64,000 bases of DNA from Glossina fuscipes (GCF_014805625.2 NW_023998414.1:12812064-12876063); one strand, 5' to 3'; counted from the stretch's first letter, positions 1 through 13,494 are shown. Notes: generated by a model not told the origin, from the sequence alone. Translations and numbers: made by a program.

Positions 1-152
1 AATAAAGCCTTAGAAAGATCCACTGGATGAAGTATAGATGAAGACAAGAAACGCAGCCGTTTGAATTTAAATTCGTCACTTCCATTTCTTCTTCTTCTTG
101 CCGTCACTTCTCAAAATTTAACGCCTGATTGGCAGAAGAATGTTATGCAGCC

Positions 153-185
153 TATATAAAAAGCTCTATTGGCGGCACTGACCGG
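153..185 (+). promoter_or_regulatory. possible TATA-box core promoter
   Basis: TATATAAAAAG at 153-163 is followed about 25 bases later by an ACTGACC start-like motif in a locally GC-richer context (GGCGGCACTGACCGGTTG). The spacing suits a fly RNA polymerase II TATA promoter. No ORF with good splice sites follows within several hundred bases, and TATA-like strings are common in such AT-rich DNA, so this is only a suggestion. Confidence 0.15.
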
Positions 186-953
186 TTGAAGGCGCGTATT
201 GATCATATATACAAGAGTTTTATAAAATTTCTTGCAACTTTAGTTGTTGCATAATTGAGTAACCAACATTGATAAGTCAGCAAGCGGAAAAAAAACTGTC
301 AAGCAAATAAAAATACATAGCAAATAAATATCAATAGCGTCATCAATTCATAGTTGCTTTCGAAGCTATATATCACCGAAATTAATGTACCTCTCATGAC
401 GATTTATAAATTTTGTCCCAAACACAGCATACTTTCTATATATTGTTGAAGCAACATATTTGAAGTTGTAGCAATTTTTTTTTGTTTTCGATTTGCTGGC
501 GGATAGCGAAGATCATTTTTAGAACAATATACAATCCCATGAAATTTATTTCTTTGGATTTAATGAAAAAATCCTTAGCCATTTATTAAATATTGTCTGT
601 GATATTCCAAGTATTTTTTTTTTTACTCAAACATTTTGCGTACAAATGATCATTTTTAAAGGTTTTAAATATGATGTTGTTGTGAAAGAAAACATGTTCC
701 CAAAAAGCTCTTTAATATTTTCAATATGATACGTTTACTTAAAGCAAAATAATATTAAATATAAAATCTTACGCAAACGCTTACTCGCTCGGAGCAGCCA
801 TGGCATTGCTACCTTCCGAAAATTTAATATTACATAAGAGTTTTTAAAGCTTGATAAAAGATTGAGTGCTTGAAGTAAATTCCCATTTTTCCATGCATAC
901 ACATGTAAGCACACATATCGACCCTCATAACCGCACAAAGGCAACAACCTTAC

Positions 954-1036
954 GCTGAATATAATGGATAAAAAGATGATGGCACAAAGGATCGTCTTTA
1001 AGAAAAGGAAATGTTTCAACTCATTTAATAAACGGC
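954..1036 (-). CDS. weak candidate internal exon encoding a hydrophobic segment
   Basis: On the minus strand a pyrimidine-rich run ends in CTCTTCCAG just before 1036. The following frame is open for more than 90 codons (to about 735) and reads RLLNELKHFLFLKTILCAI and onward as a leucine/isoleucine-rich stretch. A possible donor (AGC|GTAAGG) lies at 953, giving an 83-nt exon that would encode roughly one membrane helix. The open frame has no ATG at its start, so it cannot be a complete small gene. No neighbouring exons were found; low confidence. Confidence 0.13.
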
Positions 1037-4000
1037 CTGGAAGAGGGTAATAGAAGGTAGATTAATTTTCTCACTCGTCCTTATAACGCATTGGATAGTA
1101 GCAGGCTACTATATCAGCTATTTTTTGAGCGTCTATAGCTGTTTCTCAAAGAGCCTATATGGGCATGGAACGGAATTCTGTGCCCACGCTTTGCAGGGTA
1201 AGAAGATAAAGAAGTATAGCTACCGAAACCGAAGTTTCGGATACTGTTCGCAGCGTAGTGACGAAGATAGACTAGAAACTGCGACGGCTGAAACGACATC
1301 GATCAGCGACAAAGGTCATTGAAAGCCAATAAGGTCGTACCAAACGAAGGGGGCTTATTGCAACCGGCCTTCACGACATGATAAGTAGTCAAGATACGTG
1401 TAAGTATTGCATGTACGGGAGTTAAGCTAAGTACGTAGACGCACTGATGAACTCTGCTAATGAATATAGTATGATCCCTATCATTAGTTTACAACACAAA
1501 CAAATGCTTGCATACACACGCCTATAAAACTGGGATTTCATATTTCATTTTCACTTGTGTTCAGCATTTTAAAAAGCCAGGAAGCTTTGCTTGTGCTGGA
1601 GGAACCGCTAAAACGTTCTCGATAAGTTAGAAACTTGTGGTTTGGAAAAGCATTTAGAAATTAGTTCGCTATTTTCTTCTTTTTTTTTTTTTTTTTTTTG
1701 TATACTTGATCCGTATGCGTACATCAAGACAATTTCACCATTAATTTTTTTACCTGGTCAACGGTATAAGGGGTTGTCGCTGAGTGCATGCATGATTGAG
1801 TTAATATACTTTTTCTTGTGAGTTCAAGAATATACGATCACTCATGTACACGCATGTGTTTATTTTAACGAATTCTTATTATTATTAAGTTTATTTAAAC
1901 AATCTAGCAATAAAATTAAATAGATATTTAAGTAACTCTACCAAAACGATTAATCATTATCTTAAAGTTGGAGTGAACAGATTTCCTTTTCATTATTTCA
2001 TGTTATATACAGTCATCCAGTTTTCCTTTCAATATTTATTCCATTATCACAAGTAAATTTTTGAAAAAATTAAATATGATGGTATAGTAGTGTAAATGAT
2101 AAAGTACCTGTTGCTTTATGCACATCTGTACATTAAAGATGCGTTTTGGTACAAAATGTGTTTAAAAATTCTATCCTGAACACCAAGAAGCAATATGTTG
2201 GGGAAAAAAACAGCAACGAATACATCTTTTGTCGAGATGTCTAAAGAAAATCATTCAACACGTACACAATTCATATCCGCATGATTTGCAAGTAATAACC
2301 ACCATATGAACATTCACACATTTATCCACGTTTGATGATCAACAAAACCAATATGAATACGTAAAGAGCGCAGGAAAAGATATACAAAAATTTTTGTAGT
2401 CATTTTAACTGTTTTGTATATATGTGCATAAGCACATTTATATATATTCGTGCATATATATATATATATATATATATACAGGTTTATATAATTTCCAACC
2501 ATAAGTATATCCTATTCACCCAACATCACATGCCATGTGCATGTTATATCGTACATTTCATTCTATAGGTATTCTTTCTATTTCCTTCCCTTCTGTCTGA
2601 CTCCTTTTTTTCGATTAGAAAATTTTGTTGTCAATGCCAATATTGATGTGATGCCGAATTGAACTCTTTTTTTTTTTTTTTTTTTACTTTTAACTTAAAA
2701 TGAACTGCCTCATCAACAATGCCAGGCCATGATTTCAATTGAATGCAAACGAACTAGGAAACGTATAAGGAGTAGAAAGCAAATGAAAACGCTTGCTTGC
2801 AGCGAATATTAGGTACACTTCATCGTGTGTCAAACAAATTTACTTCTTATTTGCATTTTCCCAAAAATAATGAAAAGCATTTAAGTACAGACGTTTAAGT
2901 GATGTTTAGGCAAGGGGCCAGCCTTTAACTATAATAGAAGTATTCAAGTAATGCATAAATATGTAGGTAAGAAATATAAATTCGGAAAAATTGTGAAGTA
3001 AAGAATAAGCGTTTGAATAAGATGTCAGTGTTCAAATAGGGCAGAAGTATTTGAGTAATGCATAAGCGTTTAACTAAAAGACAAAAGTGTTTGAATAGGA
3101 AATGCATATCTGAGCACGGCATAAATGCTTTAGCCAGATAGATATAAGTGGTTGATGAAGGCAGGGTTTTGGAGATAGACATAACCTTTTGATTACGAAT
3201 TTTACGTTTGACTGGATTTAAGGAAAAATATCATATGCAAATCATATTTCCGGATGAATGTGGCTAAGTTTTATGAATTCTTCCATCTCTTTCGCTGCGC
3301 CGTGACGATAAATGCTACACTTGCAAAATTTCAATTGTCCATATTAATTAGTGTAACGTTCGGCAAAAAAAAAAAGAAACAAGATCAATTCACGGACAAA
3401 TATCACATTCTAATTAAAGATATGTACACTAAATATACTTATTACGGAGCGTTATAGAAGGAATGAATATAAATTAGCTCGCCTCCCTGTACTTACATAC
3501 ATTTATTCGCATTCTCACAAACGTTCATAGAAGCTATCCAATGTTAAGATGATTTATAGCTGGCCTTGTTGTTCTGCTAAAATAGACGAATAAGCCAATA
3601 TGTTTCCTTAAGTGAGTAGCAATAGCAACAAATACTTTACACAGCCGTATGAAAGGAAACAAGACTCGCCGAATAATTGCTGTAGATGTAGGTGTAGGTG
3701 TAAATATATATATGTACATAGTTATATATCACATATATATATATATATATATATATATCATATATATATATATGAATACATGTAAAATTGATTGCAAGAC
3801 GTGAGCAAATCTGAAAATTAAAAAAATATATACCTTCATTATTATTTTCATGTGCTTGTATGTACAATGTATACAGAGTATGCATGCAGATAATACGCAT
3901 ACAACATTTGATGTAGGTATATTGAATATCTAAAATATTTTTTCTTTCCTTTTTTTTTTTTTTGTTATTAAAGGAAAACATATTTATATTTGCATTATAT

Positions 4001-5554
4001 ACATGTTGATGATGCACGTTCGCTTGTGGTTCGTTAATTTGTATTAGTCTCGTTGGATAGTTATTATGTAAGATTTCAAGACTTTTTTTTTTTTTACAAT
4101 AATACATCAATCCGAATCTAGTGAGAAAAATGAGAAAAAATTTGCATTAAGCAAAAAAAATAATTCCAAACGTGACTAGTATCTGCAGTGTGTACGTTTA
4201 TTTATTTCAGCATCAAAGGTAAATTCTTATAGTATTCGTAAGCGTATTGTAAAACACCAAAGACAAAGAGAAAGAAAGCTAAATTGATATATATATATAT
4301 ATATACATATATATATTTATAATCGAAATAAAAGTATACTGAATATTAAAAAAGATATTACATAATGAGTTGGCCTTTTAATTATACCAAAATTTTGAAT
4401 TTCAAAATGTATTTTAAATCGACAGAACTGTATTTGTCTGCTTATCTGTTGACATAACTTGCACGACGCTGAAAGGTTAGATACAGATTTGTTTTCATAG
4501 ATATAATCCCTCAGCAATCTCATGCTTAGGGCAATAATTCACAATCTACACCACACATCATATTAATGACGCTTCCAATCAAGATTTCTGCGCGTTTAAG
4601 ACAGTTCAATAGGGCTCCTATGTGTAAAGTATTAATATTAAATATTCAAAAACCAAGCGAAAAAGTTATGTACGCCCTAAAGACGTATTTACGGCAGCCG
4701 TTAACACACTTTGATGTATTAAGACTTCAAAGTGTTTTGCTAATCATGAGTATTGTCTTCAGTTGATCGGGATTATTTTGAATTGAATTTATAGATGATT
4801 TTGCTATATGTTAAGAGCATACATTACTTTTAAAGATATTTTTATGAAAGAACATCTTTATTATGAAGAAGTTATTATGATTATTTAATTTATGGTCCCC
4901 GGCTAGGTCGTATAATTTTCCTATACATCATCATATTTTTCCATATTTCGAATTGCATATGAATGGATATTGCTGCAGCACACCGTTAAACTATAAACAT
5001 TTAATAATTCTACGAATTTTCCTTTGGCTTGAACTAGACAACTAATCGGAAGACTTGGGTTCTTAAATCTTGATGCGGTAAACCATAGATCATAGAGTTG
5101 TACTTTACTGTAGGCTCATGAAAAATTTTGATTCTAACTCTGAGGATGTTCACTTTAAGTGATTTTCTTTATTTTCTCGAGCCAGGTATGAAGAAATATG
5201 GGGCAAAAGGTAAGAAAATTGTATTACCTTCTCGATGAACTGTTAATATATATTTAGCGATAAACCAGATGAATATATACATACGTTATATATAGCACTA
5301 TGGAATACCATGACATTCCCTATAAACCATTACCATTTCGTTGCGGTTGTATAAACTGAACTAAGAAGCGATATTATTCAAAATAATTCTTCACTTGTCA
5401 CTTGACTTGTATGACAACTAATCGTTCAAAGATGACATCAGCATTAATGTGTTCGCGAAGATCTTCCCAACAGTACGAGTTTTGCTAGTATGTTGAGTTT
5501 TTTCATGAAATTTATACACAAACCTTAAATGGATGCTCATTTAGACACCCTACA

Positions 5555-5880
5555 TCATTTGCGGTACATATACAAGGTATATTAAGTTTGTGCGGATGTA
5601 TATTACACTCAAAATGATTTGAAATAGACCCACCTTTTATTATACCGATCGATTTAAAATCATTTTCTGAATGGACTTAAGCTTGTCTGACTATCGATCT
5701 AGTTTGCTTCTGTTTAACATGCAGATCGGAATTTTTGGGGTATTTTGATGAAATTTGAAACCCAAGAATCAAGGCTATTGAAAACGATTAGAATCGTACC
5801 AGTTTTTCGAACTCTCTCCATTTTGAAATGTCTTTATATGAGTATATATATTATGATGTGTGTTCATGTTCAAGAGATCG
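5555..5880 (-). repeat. dispersed repeat family A, copy 1 (partial, reverse orientation)
   Basis: On the minus strand this reads as the 3' part of the family. GGTATATTAAGTTTGTGCGG at its left edge is the complement of the 3' end of other copies. It is followed by TATACCGATCGATTTAAAAT, the complement of their ATCGATCGGTTTA-like segment. The segment near GAATCAAGGCTATTGAAAAC matches the copies at 59178 and 29768. The 5' part is missing. It is non-coding. Confidence 0.55.
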
Positions 5881-7899
5881 ATTAAAAGACTTTTCTAAAA
5901 ATGCTTTTATTCAAAATTCATTTCAACTTTAAATTATGGTAAGCGGATTTGCGCGGCTGTGATCGACTGTAACACTTTAATTTGTTTAATAAGTTACGAA
6001 GCATAGCAATAAACGCGTCATTTATACGCGTCAAAGTCAGGAAAGAAATTCTTCATCTATGATTCCAATAATGTTAAAAAGTTATCTTATTTAGGTTATG
6101 ATCTTCGGAGAACACAAATATTGTCTACCATTATCCGTAAAAGAAATGTTTTTTTTTTTTTTTGAATGAAAGTTCGCATTTGATTTAAAGGATCTTCTTG
6201 CTAAATTTCATCCATTCGAAAAATGACGATACTTACCGTTTATCAATACATGGGGTCATGGAGTTTTTGTGCAAATATTTATCCGTTTAATGCTGTAAGT
6301 AATGAGTTTTAGTGATTCGGTTTAAGCCGATTATAATCTTCCTGTTCTGGGTGTTACTTAACAAATGTGATTAGAATAAATAAAAATGATATGCATATGA
6401 ATGCAATGCGTTATGCACTCAACTACGGAGAGTAATGACCGTTTATTCAGATTTTAATATAAATGAGTCTATATGTTGGTTGCATGATATACATAGAATA
6501 TTATAAAAATTTCTATCTAAAACAAACACTCGTTAGTTGAATACACATTAAAATCATTAACCCGCACTTATATATTTGACGTAGAGAGCACCTATATGAA
6601 AGCTCATATAATGCATAGACATATCCATTTAAACAAAAGGATTTCATTATCAATGCCAATGCCATTATAATGCATGATGAACCGGAAGAGTAATGATAAT
6701 TATATTTCCACAGTAATTAAAAGCAACTTTTTTTTTTCTCAAGTAGAGCAACAGTTTAAGAAACACTCTTCAAGTTAATAGAAAGTTTTCCATAATGATT
6801 TTGTCTCCCTTTTCCTTTATACTTTCGGTCTGTCAACATTTTTTCTATTTAAAAAAGAAGCAAAAACAAAAAAAAAAAAAGAAAAAAAAAAAAGAAGCAA
6901 AATGTAAGATATTTCTTCTCAAACGGAATAACAAAGTGTGTCAGTGCAAGAGAAAAAGGGGTAAAATAATTAAAGCAAAATCTGGTCCACTCACTTTTTT
7001 GTTAGTTCTAAAAAGAACAAATTTTAGTTGTTTCGCTTCGCGTCTAGACAGAATAGAAGGTCACGTTGAAAAAATTAATCAATATTTTTTCAATTTTTTC
7101 TTCTTTTTATTTATTTATTTATTTATTTTGTTTTTATGATTTTTTCACTTTGCATATGATTATACAAATATTTCACATTTTATTTACCCATACGTTAAAA
7201 AGGCGATTAATTATAAAAAGATTAATTACTATAAATGAATTGTGCGGTGATTTTTCATTATATTATAAATGGATTTCATGCACAAGATACGCGCTGTGCT
7301 TTCACATCGAACATTTATGAATACTTTTTGCAAGAGTTTCCAAGTATTCATCGTTTGTAAAAAATCGGTTATCGATTATTGGACAAAAAAAAAAAAAAAA
7401 AAAAAAAAAGAAGCAAACGGAAAAGAATTTTCAATTCGAAAAGAGAACGGAAAACTCGTATGGTCGCCGTAAATATTCCGACGCATATATCAAAATGTGT
7501 TGATATATTTTGATAAATTGATAATTAACACCAGGAAGGTCGAGATATATTTTTTATATTTAAGATCATTGGATAAGATGCACTTTAGTCAATACAAGTG
7601 GAAAAATTTGCCTATCGATAGACAATGCTTCGAATAACATTTACTTTCATATTGCCACGAAGTAAGAAATAATTTGAAAAAAAAAAAAAAAACCAAAATT
7701 AAATCACAAACGTAATCTAATTAATTGTAATCGATTTTTGATTTTCTTTTCTAAAATGTAACGTAAAGGTCAACATCACTAAAACTTACTTACTTAAAAA
7801 AAAAAAAAGAAAAAAGAAAACAAGTAAAAGCGCTATAGCGGGCTATGACCCACCACTAAATACCTTATATCACTCTACAGTCATTTCAAAATAACATAT
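5881..7899. other. AT-rich spacer with A/T homopolymers
   Basis: This spacer contains poly(T) at 6150-6163, interrupted poly(A) at about 6852-6894, poly(A) at 7384-7409, a (TTTA)n run at 7108-7130 and further poly(A) at about 7678-7692 and 7796-7809. The apparent ORFs here are lysine- or phenylalanine-rich artefacts of homopolymers. No gene is seen. Confidence 0.6.
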
Positions 7900-8204
7900 G
7901 ATATAAGAAGTGGTGGAAAAAGTGGTCCAATGCCAATTTACAGTAGCGTTTGTCCTTGGGGCAAATCACGCCAATATAACAAATTCCATCAACATGTCTC
8001 AAGAATTACAACCTGTAGGTGGAACATAAGCAAACAAGACAATCAGATGGACGGACGAACAGCTGAGCTTAAATCGACTTGGAAAATGTTTCTGAATCGA
8101 TGGGTACAATAAAAGGTGGGCTTATTTCAAGTCTTTGCGGGTGTTGCACACATCCACACAAGCTTAATATACCCTTTTACCGCAACTGGTGTAGGATATA
8201 CAAA
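7900..8204 (+). repeat. dispersed repeat family A, copy 2 (3' half)
   Basis: It starts with GTGGTGGAAAAAGTGGTCC, continues through a TAGCGTTTGTCCTTGGG segment and a GATGGACGGACGAACAGC segment, then TCTGAATCGATGGGTACAAT, and ends with CTTAATATACCC and AACTGGTGTAGGATATA. The order of blocks is the same as in the copies ending at 34911 and 53027. It is non-coding and lies about 80-300 bases before a mariner relic. Confidence 0.65.
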
Positions 8205-8499
8205 TACAAAAATTTATTAAGTTTTAATATATGAAAGAACAAGGCATAAGGCAAGGTATATAAAACTCCTTTTATAAATTTTTCAAATATGAAGAGATGG
8301 CAATTATCGCAAAATATTATTAATCTGCTCTTGGTCGCAATTTTGGCGAATTTGGATTTAGGAAACCAAAATTTAATGAAAATATGTCTGAAAGTCTAAT
8401 GATCACCGTGCCATAGTTTCAAAATAAAGCAGTTGGGCGACCATCAAATGTTATACATTGGTTAACAGAATCCCTCATTTAATTGCGTGAAGAAACACA

Positions 8500-9208
8500 C
8501 AAAGTTATACCTAATTGCCATACAAACGCATGCAATATCCAAAAGTGAAATTTCGAACCGTTTCAACGTTGCGATCTCACTGCTTATCGGGCAAAAAAAA
8601 AGACGAGTTTTTCTGCGGCGTATTGTGACTGACGGGAAGAAGGTGGTCTAGAACAATAATCCCAAACGCAAAAAGTCAAGGGTTAGGCCAGAAGCGTCAT
8701 TCATATTGACACCAAAGCCGAACATTCATGTCTATTAAGTTTTGCTGTGCATATGATGGGATCAACAAGGTATCCAGTATTACGAGCTGCCAAAACCGAA
8801 TGAAACTGTTACCGCAAATATCTCATCGACGTCAAAAGACCAGCAATAGCGATTAGCAGATGCAAAGTAATCTTCTTGTATGGCAATGTTCGACTACACG
8901 TTGCAAGAGTTGTGAAGGATACCGCACCCAGCATAGTAACCAGGCAGTCTTGCCACTTACGACCTGTTTAGATCGGCGCAGCATGGCTTGGCTGATGCGC
9001 GGTTTCAAAACGCTGAAGGAGTGCGAAAATGGATCGATTATTGGATCGCTGCCAAACCTATAACGTTCTTTCGATACAGTATCGTCATGTTGCCAGAAAG
9101 ATGGGACAAACTTTTAGAATATGATAGAAAATATTTTGGTTAATATACATTGTACTAATTTTTCTCAATAAATCAATTTTTCAAGTGAAAAAATGACTAG
9201 AATATGTA
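8500..9208 (+). pseudogene. dead mariner transposase relic (irritans-type), copy 1
   Basis: Translating across stops and frame changes gives consecutive mariner transposase blocks. FLRRIVTDGKK corresponds to the family's FLxRIVTGDEKW. It is followed by NPKRKKS, a KPNIHV block, WDQQG, YYELPKPNETVTAN, HVARVVKDT, then KWIDYWIAAKPITFFRYSIV and LPERWDKLLEYDRKYFG with a stop at 9141-9143. The family cuts and pastes itself by a D,D34D catalytic triad. Here the first catalytic region is altered (TDGKK), the second reads YGN where DN is expected, and the third is scrambled, so the copy is inactive. The N-terminal DNA-binding part upstream of 8500 is not clearly preserved. The 3' tail after the stop matches the copy at 42299 up to about 9208, which probably marks the element's end. 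No clear terminal inverted repeat could be read. Confidence 0.85.
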
Positions 9209-9884
9209 CGAGGAGGTGGTCCATATTTAGGAATTTTCGCTTTCTTACCCTATTACTCTTCATCTATTTATGTCATAAAGAATTATGAATTAGACTTTGT
9301 TGCCGTCTAAGAGCTTACTTTTCCTTAGATCTCTGATACGAAATGAGGTCCAAGTAACGATAGTCATGTTTACATGCCAAATTAGTGTTACGAATCAATT
9401 TTTAGTACGAAATATCAAAAATCAAACCTAACAACTCGCCGACCGATTGGCTAGCAGCGTTAAACGACTGGTAAATGAACAGAAAAACGGATATTTTTCC
9501 AATATTGATTATGAGAGACGCAATCGCTACGGCGACCAGACAAATGCAGGAATGCTTATAGGGTTTAACTACCGGAAAGATAAGACGCGCAACTATTTTA
9601 CTCCCTAGATATAAATTATACTATGGGATACTATTTCGGATTTATTCATTATTTATTGCTTGACCGCAGGTCCGCGCCATCAACCAATTAATATTTTTTT
9701 TTTGCAATTATTTTACTCGTTAGAATATTGAATTGTTTTTGCACTCTAAATGTATTATTTAGAAATTAATCGAAAGTAACTATAAAGACATATGTAATAC
9801 ATATACATCACTTATATGCATATGCTACACACGTGTGTGCTACAGAGCGTATTAAGTTCGTACTGATGCAGCTAACACACATAA
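9209..9884. other. spacer without recognised features
   Basis: This is AT-rich sequence between the mariner relic and the next family A repeat. No open frame, splice-bounded exon or repeat of note was seen. Confidence 0.5.
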
Positions 9885-10800
9885 AAGCTAAAGATGGACC
9901 CACTTTTATCATACCCATCGGTTTAGAATCGTTTTACGAATCATTTTTAAACTTGTCCATCTGTCTATCTTTCTATCTGTCTGATATATATTCAGGTAAT
10001 TTTATATTCAACCTATATATCTCGCAATTTTTGGCGCAAATTTCATTCATAAAAGACTTTTGAATCTCAATAAGGAATTATAGTAAAAATGCATTAAATC
10101 TAAGAACTATTGTGACTTCTCTCAATGTATTGCATTCACAAATTCGTTATATGAAAAACATATGCAATTTTCCAAATTTTTTGAAAAAAAAAAACGTTGA
10201 GTATTAGTATTTACAAATAGTAAGTTGATGTGAAAAATTTGAACGGAAAGGACTAAATGTTTTTAACCCTCTTCCATAAAAACTAAATCTTCTTATGGTA
10301 AATCTTCAAAAGTTTTTAATGTTGTATTGTGAAAAGTGGTTAATAATACCAACTTGACATAAGACTTCTAAATCTATATTTTCGATATCATCCGATATAG
10401 GAGTTTTCATGAAAAAAATCTCATTTTTAATATATTATGATAAAAATTGATCCCAAACATACACATTAACGGTGGTAAATTTGAATTGCAAAAAATCTAT
10501 TTTTGGAACCCAGCCCTGCTTAAGAGTTCTTATGCAGACACAAAAGGTTTTGAGCGACGACAAAGCCTACTTAGTAGTTTCTAGGACAACGATAATTGAG
10601 GAACAGTCGCACTTTTAACAAGAAAATTTAATTTTCTAAATTCAAAAATCGCCAGTTCACCTTTTTGCCTTTGCATGGCATGGCAACAAAATGTAACCTT
10701 TGGTTACTACGAAAACTCTTTTTACTAAAATGAATAATATATATAAGGTAAGATTGTGTAGGGTATTAAATGATCAGGCCATGCCCAATTGTAATGTTTT
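9885..10800 (-). repeat. dispersed repeat family A, copy 3 (reverse, nearly full length)
   Basis: It begins GATGGACCCACTTTTATCAT and CCATCGGTTTAGAATCG, followed by a pyrimidine-rich CTGTCTATCTTTCTATCTGT stretch, the complement of the GACGGACAGAC segment. Downstream, TTTTTAACCCTCTTCCATA matches 59315-59330. The far end, GTGTAGGGTATTAAATGATC at 10757 and on, matches GGTATTTAATGGCCAG at 59641, so both ends of the family are represented. It is non-coding. Confidence 0.65.
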
Positions 10801-11963
10801 TACTTGTTTTAAAAATAAATAAACAAAAATAATTTCCTCTCTTTAAATAGAAATCGGTTTTCTGTTTGCGCGAAACCAGTGCTGAAAGTCCTGCTAAAGA
10901 CTTTTTAATGATTAATTTATAAGCATGTATACAGAAATGTTTATTCATATTTTAAAACATGTATAATTTATATAAGTTTTAAAACATTATGATGAATTGT
11001 TTGAATGATATTTACATAATATATATTTGAAAAATAAAAAAAAAATAAATTCAAAAAAAAAGTAAGAAAATCGTTTTCGCCGTTTTGACTTAATTTACAT
11101 AGACACTCTATATTCGAACTATTTAATAGTTAAGATATTTATTTATTGATTTAAATTATAGCGATCCGTGACTCTTATCCGGATTCGTGTTTTGAAACAT
11201 TTTGACGCATTCTCTAGCTTAAGGATAGAAAAGCATTTAGTCAAATTACTTCTTCAACCTCTAAGAAAATCTACTTACCTCCTTTAAAATTAAGGAAGAT
11301 ATTATCAATGATCGGCGAATATTATTATGATTCACTACTTTGGTAAAAGTTGTGTATTGTCTTGACTAACTTAGTATTGTAGTTCATTGTGGCGGTGATG
11401 ATAATTGTTTAACTTATCCTATTGTTCCATTCCTTTTTGATAATAGTATATCCCCAAAATGGCGTACAAATTGTGAATCATAATAACCAATTCAAATTTA
11501 GTTGTTTCCAAATTATTGTTGCTGCGTGTTGTTAATCATACGCATATAGCTCTCATTATTTCATTCTCTTAGTTACGATGATTTTGATTGAAGTATCGAA
11601 CTTTGTGAAAGGGTCACTGACCAAAGAAGGCTTAACATTATTTAAATCAGTTGCCGTTCAGTTAAGCCTATACGGGATAATGGGTTACAGTTTGGTACAA
11701 TTAATATATTATTATGATCATTGACGTCCGTTCTTTGTCGAACAGAATATATGACAGATATTTTATCCAAAGTTATTGCAAGAATTCGCTGGCGTCCAAA
11801 ATTTTTAACAACGTCACAAGGTCGCAACAGCCTTATCTTTCCGTAGTTGCATAAATGCAGTCGACATATCGCGAACGGACGCTATTTATGGGAAATGTGA
11901 CTTTTCGTAGAAGCTAGTCGCGCCGTTATTGCTGAACATCTATGGTCACCTTTTTTAGAATGA

Positions 11964-12365
11964 TCAATATAGTGTATTCCAAGCACTTGAAACCATCATT
12001 AAGGAAAGCCGCCAACAATAACAACTGATACAATTGGCGCGAAAATGATCAAAAGTCATGATACGATGACAAAACTCGGTCTCATATAGCAAAATTTGCT
12101 TAGAAAACGTTAGCAGCGCCAAGCTGAAATGTGCTACCTTCACCACTATTATTGACATATATAACTCAAACCGATCGTGTCTGATTTTAATCGACAAACT
12201 ATTGCCTGTTCGGATAGGGCTTCCATTAGGTAATGGCTTTGCTTCTTCTAATCGGCGCATGTTAGCATAAAAACTCAATTCACTGAAGTATGAATTTCGT
12301 GCCAGTAAATGAAAACTTTGCTGGAATTGGACAACAAATTGACCTTGATGCTTAATGCTTTGCAT
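11964..12365 (-). CDS. unassigned 133-aa open frame, probably spurious or old element debris
   Basis: It has an ATG start and a stop and no low-complexity content. The product begins MQSIKHQGQF and contains RRLEEAKPLPNGSPI, with no signal peptide and no domain I can name. The surrounding 11580-12360 region is less AT-rich than average, which would suit a degenerate transposable element, but no transposase, integrase or reverse transcriptase motif was found on either strand. No splice or promoter context was seen. Confidence 0.12.
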   Translation of the reverse strand: MQSIKHQGQFVVQFQQSFHLLARNSYFSELSFYANMRRLEEAKPLPNGSPIRTGNSLSIKIRHDRFELYMSIIVVKVAHFSLALLTFSKQILLYETEFCHRIMTFDHFRANCISCYCWRLSLMMVSSAWNTLY

Positions 12366-12634
12366 TGAGGAATATGATGAATAAGTAGAGCAAAAAGATG
12401 GCTAAAGAGCTGCGAATAGAGTTTGGTTTGAAATTTATAATTATTTAAAATTTTTCTGCATTAATGTTGTTTTTTTTTTTTTTTCAAAAATCTTGTCAAA
12501 TATTTAATGCTTTCAAGCAAAATCTCAAATAATTTCGTTGTGTGTGATTATGGTTTACAAATGAAAAGCTTTAGGCTTAATATCTATACAAATGTATGTA
12601 CGGCACGACTTGGCAAAAAAAAAAAATAAAATAT

Positions 12635-12638
12635 TATA

Positions 12639-12675
<37 letters not shown>

Positions 12676-12744
12676 ATTAAAACTATATATATATATATAT
12701 ATGCATATGTATAAACACACATTCATATATATATATATATATAT
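12635..12744. repeat. (TA)n microsatellite cluster
   Basis: Three alternating TA blocks of about 39, 18 and 21 bases are separated by short spacers. They are followed by a short CA-rich stretch (12748-12770). Confidence 0.9.
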
Positions 12745-13494
12745 GTGCACACAAACACACTCACACATTTTATATAAACAGATGCATACATTCACAGTAA
12801 GCGAATTGTAACAAAAGAGCGCAAAAAAAAAAAAAAAAAAAAAAAACGTTTTTTCAATATCCTAGCGGCTATACTTATTTGCAACTACATGGATTTTCAA
12901 TTAGTTGACAACCAAAGCTTCAATTTAGTTGCAATTTGTGGTAAAGCATCACAATTAAACAGAAAAAAAACAATTTTTTCCAATTTATTTTTAAATTTAA
13001 TTAAATATTATTTATTCGTTTGATTTAGAAAATTATTATTTTAAATTTAATTAACGTTGCATGTGTTTTTACCATATTTAAAAAAAAAAAAAAGAAAAAA
13101 AAGGACATGAAATTGATTGATAAGCTAAATTTTATTTAAAATCGACCTGTAATTAATAGTACATGAAAGCAGCTACCGACGAAGTGCCAGCATTGCGGTT
13201 AAAAATAGACAAGTTACGGTAGCATCACGGTAGCGTACAACTGACAACGCTTAGAAAATCATGTAACTCCATTTATGAATGAAAAAATGTCGCTATTTTA
13301 TCGCCGTAGAATACTGGCCCCAGCGATATCAGTAGCCCAGAGCATTCGCTATCGACGTTATCAGAAGTACCCTCATCAGCTTTTTGAAGCACGTCTTCTT
13401 GCCCTTTTACATCAAAAAATTTTTATTTAGCTAACTTTAAAAAAGCATTGTCCCCGCACACAACACTAGAAAATTTCGACAGACTTACCAGTAT

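Larger units (their letters stand above)
1..5550. other. AT-rich intergenic/intronic DNA without recognised genes
   Basis: Apart from the weak promoter and exon candidates, this stretch holds poly(T) runs (1679-1699, 2667-2685, 3951-3963), (TA)n arrays (2453-2479, 3731-3772, 4286-4318) and unremarkable AT-rich sequence. A GC-richer patch at about 1120-1380 is open for 61-65 codons on both strands, but no family was recognised in either reading. Confidence 0.6.
10801..13494. other. AT-rich spacer; one unassigned 133-codon frame and (TA)n cluster
   Basis: On the minus strand, 11964-12365 is open for 133 codons from a real ATG, and 11642-11827 for 61 codons. I recognise no motif in either, and the composition does not look clearly coding. 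Three (TA)n blocks sit at 12635-12673, 12685-12702 and 12724-12744, and poly(A) runs at 12822-12846 and 13079-13093. Confidence 0.4.

Noticed and set aside
3637..4110. 157-codon minus-strand frame
   Set aside because: It is rich in Tyr/Ile from TA arrays and Lys from poly(T), so it is a low-complexity artefact.
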